A stretch of 52,081 nt of DNA from Candidatus Moranbacteria bacterium RIFOXYA12_FULL_35_19. Its GTDB lineage: Bacteria > Patescibacteriota > Minisyncoccia > Moranbacterales > UBA2206. Position 1 is the first letter of the stretch, and each line of letters opens with the position of its first letter. The stretch lies in assembly GCA_001784805.1 (NCBI GenBank), contig MFSE01000024.1, forward strand, positions 1-52,081, given 5' to 3'. Below the pieces are notes generated by a model. It saw nothing but the letters and a program-made list of their open reading frames with translations, ran no database searches and was not told where the DNA came from. This document shows positions 30,673 to 38,744 of the stretch, in pieces. The position numbers and the translations under genes were made by a program.

Positions 30673-33153
30673 ATGTTCAAAAAAAACAAACAAACCTCTG
30701 CCTCATCGGCAGGCAAGAAAAATAAAAAAGATGCTTTTGTGTTGTGGTTTAAGGAATTGGGAATTGAGGACATTGAGTTTGGTGGCGGGAAAAATGCGTC
30801 GCTTGGGGAGATGTATTCTAATTTGAAAGGCAAGGGGATAAAGGTGCCAAATGGTTTTGCAATTACTTCCAAGGCTTACCGTTATTTTATCTCGGAAAAT
30901 AATCTGGACGGAAAAATTAAAAAAATTCTAAGAGGGTTGGACACTGGCAGTATGGTGAACTTGGCCAAGAGGGGACATCAAATTCGAGAATTGATTCTTT
31001 CGGCCCAATTTCCAGAGGATCTTCGCAATGAAATTGTGGAAAATTATGCCAAATTGTCTAAGGAATATGCAAGGCACAAAGATTTTCGCATTACTTGGGA
31101 CAAAGATGACCACACCAATCATTTTGCAGGCGGAGTAGATGTGGCGGTGCGTTCTAGCGCCACAGCCGAAGATTTGGTGGATGCCTCATTTGCTGGTCAA
31201 CAAGAATCATATCTGAATATAGTTGGGGAATATAATCTTTTGGAATCAGTCAAAAAATGTTTCGCTTCACTTTTCACTGATCGCGCGATTTCATATCGCG
31301 TGGACAAAAAATTTGATCATTTTGCCATCGCTCTTTCAGTGGGTGTGCAAAAAATGATCAGATCAGATGAGGCGGTGAGTGGTGTGATGTTTACCATCGA
31401 CACGGAATCAGGCTTCCAAGACGCGGTAGTGATAAATGGATCTTGGGGTCTCGGAGAAAATATCGTCAAAGGTAAGGTGACGCCGGATGAATTTATCGTG
31501 CATAAACCAACACTTAAGGATGGTTTCAAATCAATTATTGGCAAGAAAATGGGAAGCAAGGAAAATAAATTAATCTATAGTGTCGGAGGAAATTCTTCTA
31601 CCCAAAATGTTTTGGTGCCAATGGAAGATCGCAAAAAATTTGCGCTCACGGATGAAGAAGTTTTGCAGTTGGCAACTTGGGGAACAAAAATTGAAGAGCA
31701 TTACAAAAAACCAATGGACATAGAGTGGGCCAAAGACGGTCGAAACAATGAGCTATATATCGTCCAAGCTCGACCAGAAACAGTGGAATCGCAAAAAGAC
31801 AAAAATTTCTTAGAAGAATATATTTTGCGGGAAAAAGGTAAGTTGCTTTGCCAAGGCTCAGCAGTGGGTGGAAAAATCGGGCAAGGACAAGCTAATGTGA
31901 TAAAGAATGTGGCAAAAATTGCTCAGTTTAAAAAAGGACAAGTGCTTGTCACTGAAATGACTGATCCGGATTGGGAGCCGATTATGAAAATAGCCAGCGC
32001 TATTGTCACAAATTCCGGCGGGCGAACATCGCACGCGGCGATTGTAAGTCGAGAATTGGGAATTCCGTGTATTGTGGGAGTGGGCAATGCTACACACACT
32101 ATCAAGGATGGACAAAATGTAACGGCTAGTTGCGCTGAAGGAGAAGAAGGCAAAATCTATGAAGGACTTTTGAAATATGAAATCAAAAGAACTAATTTGA
32201 AACATTTACGAAAAACTAAAACCAGGATAATGATGAATGTGGGCAATCCTGATCAAGCTTTCGATCTTTCTTTTATTCCAAATGACGGCGTAGGATTGGC
32301 AAGAGAAGAGTTTATCATCACAGAGTACATCAAAATTCATCCAATGGCCCTTAAGCATTTTGAGAAAATAAAGGACAAAGAGGAAAGAAGAAAAATAGAA
32401 GAAATCACGCAGGGTTATGGAAATAAGGAAGAGTTTTTTGTGGATAAATTGGCTGAAGGCATCGGCCGAATTGGCGCCGCTTTTTTTCCAAAAGATGTGA
32501 TTGTTCGAATGTCTGATTTTAAAACTAATGAATACTCCACCCTGATTGGTGGGAAAAATTTTGAACCAGCCGAAGAAAATCCGATGATTGGTTGGCGCGG
32601 AGCTTCACGCTATTATGACGCTGATTATGTGGATGGCTTTGCCTTAGAATGTCGCGCTTTCAAAAAAGTGCGAGAAGTAATGGGACTTACGAACGTCAAA
32701 ATTATGATTCCATTTTGTCGAACAATAGAAGAAGGAAAAAAAGTTTTGGCGCAAATGAAAAAACATGGACTAGAGCGAGGCAGGAAAGGTTTGGAAGTTT
32801 ATGTGATGTGTGAGATTCCATCCAATGTTATTTTGGCGCATGAATTTGCCAAAATTTTTGATGGCTTTTCAATTGGTTCTAATGACCTTACTCAACTTAC
32901 GCTTGGGGTAGATCGAGACAGTGCCAAAGTGGCGCATGTGTATGACGAGAGAAATGAGGCTGTCAAAGAACTGATTCGCCAAGTAATTAGAAAAGCCCAC
33001 ATTGCCAAAAGAAAAGTCGGAATTTGCGGACAAGCACCATCGGATTTTCTGGATTTTGCCAAATTCCTCGTAGAAGAAGGCATTGATTCAATTTCTTTGA
33101 ATCCCGACACAGTCATTAAGACTACAATTGAGATTGGAAAGATGGAGAAATAA
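30673..33153 (+). CDS. ppsA: Phosphoenolpyruvate synthase
   Basis: The 826-residue protein has an N-terminal nucleotide-binding domain (GGKNASLGEM; AVRSSATAEDL; FAGQQESYLNI), the phosphohistidine domain with GGRTSHAAIVSRELGIPCIVG (about 450-470) and a PEP/pyruvate TIM barrel ending SIGSNDLTQLTLGVDRD and GICGQAPSD. It interconverts pyruvate plus ATP with PEP, AMP and phosphate. The first 20 residues are a Lys-rich, partly palindrome-encoded extension (CTGCC/GGCAG). The pairing with pyk suggests flexible control of PEP in a reduced metabolism. Confidence 0.96.
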   Translation: MFKKNKQTSASSAGKKNKKDAFVLWFKELGIEDIEFGGGKNASLGEMYSNLKGKGIKVPNGFAITSKAYRYFISENNLDGKIKKILRGLDTGSMVNLAKRGHQIRELILSAQFPEDLRNEIVENYAKLSKEYARHKDFRITWDKDDHTNHFAGGVDVAVRSSATAEDLVDASFAGQQESYLNIVGEYNLLESVKKCFASLFTDRAISYRVDKKFDHFAIALSVGVQKMIRSDEAVSGVMFTIDTESGFQDAVVINGSWGLGENIVKGKVTPDEFIVHKPTLKDGFKSIIGKKMGSKENKLIYSVGGNSSTQNVLVPMEDRKKFALTDEEVLQLATWGTKIEEHYKKPMDIEWAKDGRNNELYIVQARPETVESQKDKNFLEEYILREKGKLLCQGSAVGGKIGQGQANVIKNVAKIAQFKKGQVLVTEMTDPDWEPIMKIASAIVTNSGGRTSHAAIVSRELGIPCIVGVGNATHTIKDGQNVTASCAEGEEGKIYEGLLKYEIKRTNLKHLRKTKTRIMMNVGNPDQAFDLSFIPNDGVGLAREEFIITEYIKIHPMALKHFEKIKDKEERRKIEEITQGYGNKEEFFVDKLAEGIGRIGAAFFPKDVIVRMSDFKTNEYSTLIGGKNFEPAEENPMIGWRGASRYYDADYVDGFALECRAFKKVREVMGLTNVKIMIPFCRTIEEGKKVLAQMKKHGLERGRKGLEVYVMCEIPSNVILAHEFAKIFDGFSIGSNDLTQLTLGVDRDSAKVAHVYDERNEAVKELIRQVIRKAHIAKRKVGICGQAPSDFLDFAKFLVEEGIDSISLNPDTVIKTTIEIGKMEK
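30698..30712. repeat. Small CTGCC/GGCAG palindrome at the ppsA N-terminus
   Basis: CTGCC-TCATC-GGCAG, then GCAAG. It resembles the CCTGCC half of the element at 23214. Confidence 0.5.
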
Positions 33154-33233
33154 AACTTACAATTTAGTAAAGAAATATCACATTGGCGTATGGGTGGTAT
33201 TTTTTTATACACAAGATTGGTGGTATGGCTTAG

Positions 33234-33261
33234 TTGCATATTGAAAATATTGTGATATAAT
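33234..33261 (+). promoter_or_regulatory. Promoter of the LAGLIDADG gene
   Basis: TTGCAT (33234-33239), 16 bp, perfect TATAAT (33256-33261). The transcript would begin about 3 nt before the ATG, essentially leaderless. Confidence 0.65.
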
Positions 33262-33270
33262 ATAAGCAAT

Positions 33271-34314
33271 ATGACTAGGATAAAATTTAAAAAAGGATTG
33301 CAGTCTAAATTCTTGAGCAGTTGTTTTAATCTGAGCGGATTAAGCTGGATTGAAATTGCAAAAAAAATAGAAATTTCCCAAAGAACATTATTAGATTGGA
33401 GACGAGAAAAATATACTATATCCCAAAAGGCATTGGAAAAATTAGTTAAATTAGCTGGGAAATCTTTAAAAATTCCACAATATACGGTACTTCCTGATTA
33501 TTGGAGTATTGAAAAAGCTGCTAAAATTGGTGGTAAAGTGACGGCTGAAAAATATGGTGGTCCTGGCACTCCAGAGGGGAGGAAAAAAGGAGGAGAAATT
33601 TCTCAAAAAAAACGCAAATTATTTCCAGAATTATATTCGAATTGTAATTTACGTAAAATTATTTCTATTCCTCGAAAATCTTCTGCTCTAGCCGAATTTA
33701 TGGGTATATTTTTAGGGGACGGTGGGTTTAGTAATGATTTTCAGATTGCCATTTCTTTTAACAGAATAAATGGACAAAATTATTATGAAAAAGTTGAAAA
33801 GTTGATTGAAAATCTTTTTGGAATCAAATCGGTGGTATATAAATTGTCCTCTCCTGTGAGTAAAAATGTCATAAGATTGGTGGCATCTTCAGTTGAGTTA
33901 GTTGAATTTTTAGAAAAAAATAAAATAAAGAAAGGGAATAAAGTTAGGAATCAAGTTGATGTTCCTAATTGGATCAAAAAAAATGCAAAATATTCCAAAG
34001 ACTGCTTGAGAGGATTGATTGACACGGATGGCGGAGTCTATTACCATCAACATAGTAATGGCAAGTGGGAATCTTTTAATATAGGATTATGTTTTACGAA
34101 TAAATCAAAGCCATTATTGGCTTTTGTAGAGAAAGTATTGATTTCTGAAGGGTTTCATCCCAAAAGAAGCTGGAGTGGTGATAATATTTTTCTTTATAGA
34201 GAAGCAGAGGTTTTACGATATGAAAGAGAAATAGGTTTTACTAATATACATCAGAAGAAAAGGTTGCTAGACTATTTAAAAATTAAAAAAAGGAAGGGTG
34301 CAAGAGTGGTTTAA
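33271..34314 (+). CDS. LAGLIDADG-type homing endonuclease-like protein with N-terminal HTH
   Basis: The N-terminal region (about 1-70) looks like a helix-turn-helix (WIEIAKKIEISQRTLLDWRR). Two LAGLIDADG-like helices follow: LAEFMGIFLGDGG at about 138-150 and CLRGLIDTDGG at about 245-255, each ending in the acidic catalytic position. This is the single-chain, two-repeat layout of a monomeric homing endonuclease or a related WhiA/transcription-like protein. It is free-standing, with no intron or intein host visible. Its last seven codons and stop lie inside the tRNA-Ser gene. No Shine-Dalgarno; probably leaderless. Confidence 0.82.
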   Translation: MTRIKFKKGLQSKFLSSCFNLSGLSWIEIAKKIEISQRTLLDWRREKYTISQKALEKLVKLAGKSLKIPQYTVLPDYWSIEKAAKIGGKVTAEKYGGPGTPEGRKKGGEISQKKRKLFPELYSNCNLRKIISIPRKSSALAEFMGIFLGDGGFSNDFQIAISFNRINGQNYYEKVEKLIENLFGIKSVVYKLSSPVSKNVIRLVASSVELVEFLEKNKIKKGNKVRNQVDVPNWIKKNAKYSKDCLRGLIDTDGGVYYHQHSNGKWESFNIGLCFTNKSKPLLAFVEKVLISEGFHPKRSWSGDNIFLYREAEVLRYEREIGFTNIHQKKRLLDYLKIKKRKGARVV

Positions 34315-34376
34315 TTGGCACGCTTGGAAAGCGTGTGTGGGGCAACTCACCGAGGGTTCGAATCCCTCCTCTTCCG
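34292..34376 (+). tRNA. tRNA-Ser (anticodon GGA)
   Basis: Acceptor GGAAGGG pairs with CTCTTCC. The anticodon stem CACGC/GCGTG encloses loop TTGGAAA with anticodon GGA at 34326-34328. A long variable arm (TGTGGGGCAACTCACC) marks it as type II serine, and the T-arm is GAGGG-TTCGAAT-CCCTC. The discriminator is G at 34376; the next bases CCC do not encode CCA. Its first 23 nt overlap the 3' end of the LAGLIDADG ORF. Confidence 0.96.
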
Positions 34377-34392
34377 CCCACTACATTTTTTA

Positions 34393-34415
34393 TCGAGCAG
34401 ACCGATGAGTCTCGA
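34393..34415 (+). terminator. Possible terminator hairpin after tRNA-Ser
   Basis: TCGAG / CTCGA hairpin 17 nt beyond the tRNA. It is followed by A rather than T, so termination more likely happens at the next hairpin. Confidence 0.3.
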
Positions 34416-34427
34416 AAAAGATGAACA

Positions 34428-34460
34428 AAAAAACAGCAGTCGCTTGACCGCTGTTTTTTG
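34428..34460. terminator. Bidirectional terminator between tRNA-Ser and the OB-fold gene
   Basis: AAACAGC and GTC pair with GAC and GCTGTTT; T-runs occur on both strands. Confidence 0.88.
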
Positions 34461-34473
34461 TTGCTAGTCTAAT

Positions 34474-35007
34474 TTATTTTACAAAGCAATCTCTTAAAAT
34501 TGGAGACCCTATAGTAGCGCTATCTCCCTTACCAATCAAAGTTACTTGGTTTCCTTTTTTGAGAGTAAGTACTTTATCTTTCTCGCTTTCTTTCATATAG
34601 CACATTAGACCACTAAAATCATATTCGCCATCAGAAAGTCTAACGATCATTTCATTATCAGTAATTCCATTATCGACACCGGTAACTTTTCCTGATACTT
34701 CAATAATTTTTCCTTTATATTTTGCATCAGCAGATACTTCATTTTCAGAATATTCTTTTGAGATAACTGCGCTTGTCACGGCAATCTGCGGAACTAATTT
34801 TTCGGGTTCTGCTGGTTTTGTTTCAGCTGTTTTTTGCTCTTTCTCTTGTGCTGGTTGTTTCTTGTCTGTATCTTCGCCAAAGCTACCGATAATACTGATA
34901 AGAATAATAACTCCAATTGTTATTACCCACCATTTTTTATACCACGCCTTTTTTGCTGGAACGTTTTGAGTCTGTTCCTGAGACTGATTTTGATCACTCA
35001 TAATCAT
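34474..35007 (-). CDS. Membrane-anchored OB-fold protein (tRNA_anti-like family)
   Basis: A single membrane helix (WWVITIGVIILISIIGSF, about 26-44) and a Lys/Glu/Pro linker (47-75) precede an OB-fold of the tRNA_anti-like type: YKGKIIEVSGKVTGVD, a central MCYM cysteine and the terminal LRDCFVK. The two cysteines of this family are both present. Members are exported or membrane-bound with unknown ligands. Met1 and Met3 are both possible starts; neither has a Shine-Dalgarno. Confidence 0.82.
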   Translation of the reverse strand: MIMSDQNQSQEQTQNVPAKKAWYKKWWVITIGVIILISIIGSFGEDTDKKQPAQEKEQKTAETKPAEPEKLVPQIAVTSAVISKEYSENEVSADAKYKGKIIEVSGKVTGVDNGITDNEMIVRLSDGEYDFSGLMCYMKESEKDKVLTLKKGNQVTLIGKGDSATIGSPILRDCFVK

Positions 35008-35125
35008 TTTATTTGTTAATAATTATTCCGACTTATTTAATTCCCGATTTTGAGTACACAAAAGGCCCCACGAATCGGGCGACATTTCCTTTCGAAAATG
35101 CCCAGTAATTCTTTCGAATCACTGA

Positions 35126-35170
35126 CCTAAGTAATAAGTGCCGACCATGAGGCCGTCTCTATTACTTAGG
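35126..35170. repeat. 11-bp inverted repeat in a 331-bp gap
   Basis: CCTAAGTAATA (35126-35136) pairs with TATTACTTAGG (35160-35170) around a 23-nt loop. The gap 35008-35338 holds no credible gene. Besides this hairpin and the promoter at 35283 it contains nothing I recognise. Confidence 0.6.
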
Positions 35171-35282
35171 ATTTATTATTGTGCCATGCTCACATCCAAA
35201 GATATGAGTTTAGGCAATGTTGTCAATATAACTATATCGCTAATCTATTTTTTAATCAACAGCTGTATTCTAAAAATAATTG

Positions 35283-35310
35283 TTGACATTATTGGCAGAT
35301 GTGGTAGAAT
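35283..35310 (+). promoter_or_regulatory. Promoter of the RhuM-family gene
   Basis: TTGACA (35283-35288), 16 bp, TAGAAT (35305-35310). An alternative TATAAT lies at 35316-35321 with TTGGCA 18 bp upstream. Confidence 0.65.
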
Positions 35311-35338
35311 AATGATATAATATCACTAGAATAAAAAT

Positions 35339-36403
35339 ATGAAAAAGAAAAAAATAGCTAAAGTTTTTACGAAAAAAAAGAATCAGCAAATTATTCCAAG
35401 TAAATTTACTCAAGCCGAAAGCGAGGTAATGCTTGCTTTAACCAGAGGAAAAGATACAGTAGAACTTCATTTTGATTACGAGGGAGAGACTATTTGGGCA
35501 ACTCAAAATACCATTGCTGAGCTATTTGCAACAAGTAAACAAAATATCAGTAAGCATATAGCAAAAATATATCAGGAAAAAGAATTGTTGCCAGATCGAA
35601 CTGTCAACCAAAAGTTGACAGTTCAAAATGAGGGTTCAAGACAGGTTAAGCGCGAGGTAGATTTTTATAATTTAGATGTAATTATTGCCGTTGGATATAG
35701 AATTAATTCTAAAATCGCCACTTGTTTTCGCCAATGGGCTACCGCTCGGTTGAATGAGTTTATTATCAAAGGATTTACAATGGATGATAACCGTCTCAAA
35801 AAACACGGTAGTCGATACTTTGATGAATTGATTGCTCGCATCCGCGATATTCGCAGTAGTGAGAGAAATCTTTATCAAAAAGTAACAGATATCTATGCTA
35901 CGGCGATTGATTATGAATATAATTTAGATATTTCGAAAACATTTTTTGCTACAGTCCAAAATAAAATGCATTTTGCAGTGACTGGTAAAACAGCCGCAGA
36001 AATTATCTATGAGCGAGCCAATAGTGCCTTGCCGTATATGGGACTCTTGAGTTTTAAGGGAAAGTATCTTATTCAAGCTGACATAGCAATTGCAAAAAAT
36101 TATTTAAATGAAGAAGAATTACAAAGCCTTAATTTATTAGTTGATGCTTATTTATCATTTGCAGAAATTCAGGCAACTCGGCGTGTTGCTATGCGTATGG
36201 CTGATTGGGTTAAAAAATTAGATGAGTATCTTCATTTTGCCTCATATGAAGTCTTGAATAATACTGGAAAAATTAGTCATGATCAAGCTCTTAAAAAAGC
36301 CAATAAAGAATATGCGAAATATTCTGGAAAACTAATGAAAGATTTTGAATCTGATTTTGATCGAGAAGTAAAAAAGCTTTTAGAAATAAAAAAGAAAAAA
36401 TAA
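35339..36403 (+). CDS. RhuM (virulence protein)-family protein
   Basis: The family pattern is clear: VELHFDYEGETIWATQNTIAELFATSKQNISKHIAKI (a winged-helix-like DNA-binding part), REVDFYNLDVIIAVGYRINSKIATCFRQWAT, a central coiled region and a C-terminal helical domain. RhuM proteins occur in pathogenicity islands and mobile regions. Some are suspected toxins or phage-related factors, but their activity is not established. The N-terminal KKKKIAKVFTKKKN extension is basic. Its position beside a LAGLIDADG gene, a tRNA and a gene remnant supports an accessory patch. Confidence 0.88.
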   Translation: MKKKKIAKVFTKKKNQQIIPSKFTQAESEVMLALTRGKDTVELHFDYEGETIWATQNTIAELFATSKQNISKHIAKIYQEKELLPDRTVNQKLTVQNEGSRQVKREVDFYNLDVIIAVGYRINSKIATCFRQWATARLNEFIIKGFTMDDNRLKKHGSRYFDELIARIRDIRSSERNLYQKVTDIYATAIDYEYNLDISKTFFATVQNKMHFAVTGKTAAEIIYERANSALPYMGLLSFKGKYLIQADIAIAKNYLNEEELQSLNLLVDAYLSFAEIQATRRVAMRMADWVKKLDEYLHFASYEVLNNTGKISHDQALKKANKEYAKYSGKLMKDFESDFDREVKKLLEIKKKK

Positions 36404-36419
36404 TTTTAAAAAACAATAT

Positions 36420-36510
36420 GAAAAAAGAAAAAGGACTGGTTATTTTTGAGCGGAAAAAGCTTTAGAAAAATACCGGAACGAAAAAGGTTAACAGGGAAAT
36501 AGTTATATTC
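36420..36510 (+). pseudogene. Possible remnant of a BRO-N/RhuM-like gene start
   Basis: A 15-codon ORF beginning MKKEKGLVIFERKK stops at once. This start resembles the MxxxLVxFExKKIRR opening of BRO-N domain proteins that often neighbour RhuM genes. No continuation could be read in any frame. Confidence 0.25.
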
Positions 36511-36518
36511 TATGATTC

Positions 36519-36546
36519 TTGACAGGCTGGGAATTTCTTGTAAAAT
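36519..36546 (+). promoter_or_regulatory. groESL promoter
   Basis: Consensus TTGACA (36519-36524), 16 bp, TAAAAT (36541-36546). The predicted start falls inside the CIRCE operator. Confidence 0.8.
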
Positions 36547-36550
36547 GTAA

Positions 36551-36577
36551 TTAGCAGTCTAATATTGCGAGTGCTAA
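36551..36577 (+). promoter_or_regulatory. CIRCE operator (HrcA binding site)
   Basis: TTAGCAGTC-N9-GAGTGCTAA matches the CIRCE inverted repeat TTAGCACTC-N9-GAGTGCTAA with one change in the left arm. It overlaps the groESL start site, so HrcA would block transcription until heat or folding stress. No hrcA gene is in the window. Confidence 0.93.
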
Positions 36578-36596
36578 TTATTAATTTTAAAAAAAT

Positions 36597-36872
36597 ATGG
36601 AAAAGGGAAAAATAAAACCGTTGGGAGAAAATGTGCTCATTGAATCTCAAACGGCCAAGAAAAAAACCGAGCAAGGAATTTATCTGCCGGAAACAGGAAC
36701 AAAAGAAACTCCGCAAGAAGGAAAAATTATTGCAATCGGAGAAGCCAAGGAGATAAAAGTCAAAAAAGGCCAGACGGTAATTTTTCGGCCTTATAGCGGA
36801 ACAGATATTAAAGTGGGAGATAAAAAATATATAATTTTAAAAAACGAAGACATTTTGGCAGTGTTGGAATAA
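36597..36872 (+). CDS. groES: Co-chaperonin GroES
   Basis: The 91-residue protein has the cpn10 pattern: IKPLGENVLIESQ at the start, a mobile loop (TEQGIYLPETG, about 25-35), KIIAIGEA and a C-terminal LKNEDILAVLE. It caps GroEL as a heptamer. It is the first gene of a heat-shock pair under the CIRCE operator; groEL follows after a 167-bp gap with a long inverted repeat. No Shine-Dalgarno. Confidence 0.96.
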   Translation: MEKGKIKPLGENVLIESQTAKKKTEQGIYLPETGTKETPQEGKIIAIGEAKEIKVKKGQTVIFRPYSGTDIKVGDKKYIILKNEDILAVLE

Positions 36873-36888
36873 ATTTTTTAATATGGCT

Positions 36889-37000
36889 ATCCCGCACCAA
36901 TTCCAATAAAGATTTTTTTTAAGAGTGAGTTTTGTGCGTGTAATCACCTTCGGTTTAGTTTTTAATTAATATAAAATTTATAGCGAATTGGTGCAGGGAT
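36889..37000. repeat. Long-range inverted repeat between groES and groEL
   Basis: ATCCCGCACCAATTC (36889-36903) pairs with GAATTGGTGCAGGGAT (36985-37000), one bulge. In the mRNA this would isolate an 81-nt loop. It may be an mRNA processing or stability element, or a decayed palindromic insertion. Confidence 0.7.
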
Positions 37001-37039
37001 GCTCATTTTTGTTCCTGCTCGCTTCGCTCACAGATAAAT

Positions 37040-38686
37040 ATGGCAAAGCAAATTGAAATAGGGGTGGAAGCGAGAAAAAAAATTAAAATTGGTATCGATA
37101 AGGTGGCCAACACTGTAAAAGCGACACTTGGTCCACGCGGACGCAATGTTATTTTAGACAAGGGTTTTGGTTCACCGGTAATCACTAACGACGGCGTGTC
37201 GATTGCCAAAGAAATTGAACTAGAAGATAAATTAGAAAATATCGGGGCGCAACTGGTGAAAGAAGCGGCTAGCAAAACTAATGATGTGGCGGGAGACGGC
37301 ACCACTACTTCGACTGTCATCACTCAAGCGCTGGTGGAACAAGGTTTGAAATTTGTGGAAACGGGTATTAGTCCAATTGGCATTCGCCATGGAATGGAAT
37401 CAGCTAAAAATGATATCATTGCGATTCTCAAAAAAAATTCTAAAAAAATAAATTCCAAAGAAGAAATTGCCCAAGTGGCAACTATTTCCGCGGAAAGTCA
37501 AGAAACAGGAGAAATGATTGCTTTAGTAATGGAAGAAGTGGGAAAAGACGGAGTGATCACAGTAGAAGAATCGCAAACTTTTGGACTTTCTAAAGAAATT
37601 GTTAAAGGAATGAATTTTGATAAAGGCTATATTTCTCCGTATATGATTAGTAATGTCGAAGAACAAATTTCCGAATTGAAAGATCCATACATTCTCATCA
37701 CGGACAAAAAGATTTCCGCTATTTCTGATATTTTGCCAATTTTGGAAAAACTAGCTCAAGGTGGGAAAAAAGAATTAGTAATTATCGCTGAAGATGTGGA
37801 AGGTGAAGCTTTGGCAACACTAGTAGTTAACAAATTACGAGGAGTATTGAATGTTTTGGCAATCAAAGCACCAGAATTTGGCGAAGGGAAAAAAGCTTTA
37901 TTGGAAGATATTGCGATTTTGACTGGCGGACAAGTAGTGAGTGAAGAAAAAGGAATGGAACTTAAGACAGTGGAAATTTCAATGTTAGGAAAAGCGCAAA
38001 AAGTTATTTCTTCCAAAGAGGATACCACTATTGTTGGTGGGGCAGGCAAGAAAAAAGAAATTGAAAATAGAGTGTCCCAGATAAAAATGCAAATAGAAAA
38101 CTCCGACAATAATTATGACAAGGAAAAATTGAAAAAAAGATCCGCCAAACTTTCTGGTGGCGTGGCAGTTATTCGCGTTGGAGCAGCAACTGAAACCGAA
38201 TTGACTTATATCAAACACAAAATGGAAGATGCTCTTAGCGCTACTCGGGCAGCGGTGGAGGAAGGAATTGTAGCGGGAGGAGGCGTGGCGCTGGCCAAAG
38301 CAGCTCAAGAATTGAAAAATAAAAATCAACGAAATGGAAATTACGAATTTCAAGCTGGTTACGAAGCGCTAATTCAAGCACTTAGCGAGCCATTGAAACA
38401 AATTGTAATTAATGCCGGCAAAAAAAGCGCGGATGTAGTTTTGGATAAAATAATTTTGTCTACGGGAGCTAATTTTGGTTATGATGCTCTGCAAGATAAA
38501 TATCTGGATGATATGATAAAATCAGGTATCATTGATCCGCTTAAAGTTACTCGAACTGCGCTAGAAAATGCAGTTTCAATTGCTGTTATGCTGTTGACTA
38601 CTGAAGCGGTGGTGACTGATTTACCAGAAAAAAAAGAAGCGCATAATCATAATGACGGTATGCCGGGATACGGTGGAATGATGTAG
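37040..38686 (+). CDS. groEL: Chaperonin GroEL
   Basis: The 548-residue protein has the canonical blocks: [32 protein letters not shown], the ATP site [11 protein letters not shown] (about 85-95), [16 protein letters not shown] (about 403-418) and the glycine/methionine-rich tail GMPGYGGMM. It forms the double-ring folding chamber with GroES. The length is standard, and unlike many neighbours the gene has no repeat insertions. ORFs inside it on other frames (37003, 37756, 37985) are shadows. Confidence 0.98.
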   Translation: MAKQIEIGVEARKKIKIGIDKVANTVKATLGPRGRNVILDKGFGSPVITNDGVSIAKEIELEDKLENIGAQLVKEAASKTNDVAGDGTTTSTVITQALVEQGLKFVETGISPIGIRHGMESAKNDIIAILKKNSKKINSKEEIAQVATISAESQETGEMIALVMEEVGKDGVITVEESQTFGLSKEIVKGMNFDKGYISPYMISNVEEQISELKDPYILITDKKISAISDILPILEKLAQGGKKELVIIAEDVEGEALATLVVNKLRGVLNVLAIKAPEFGEGKKALLEDIAILTGGQVVSEEKGMELKTVEISMLGKAQKVISSKEDTTIVGGAGKKKEIENRVSQIKMQIENSDNNYDKEKLKKRSAKLSGGVAVIRVGAATETELTYIKHKMEDALSATRAAVEEGIVAGGGVALAKAAQELKNKNQRNGNYEFQAGYEALIQALSEPLKQIVINAGKKSADVVLDKIILSTGANFGYDALQDKYLDDMIKSGIIDPLKVTRTALENAVSIAVMLLTTEAVVTDLPEKKEAHNHNDGMPGYGGMM

Positions 38687-38744
38687 TTTTTATTTTTTTG
38701 CAATTTTTTGCCTATTTTATTGTAGTATAGTACGATTATACTAT

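Noticed and set aside
35138-35320. 60-aa plus-strand ORF in the gap before the RhuM gene
   Set aside because: No start signal, overlaps the inverted repeat and the RhuM promoter, and the composition is not protein-like.
37756-38353. Long minus-strand ORFs inside groEL
   Set aside because: They are frame shadows of a strongly conserved gene.
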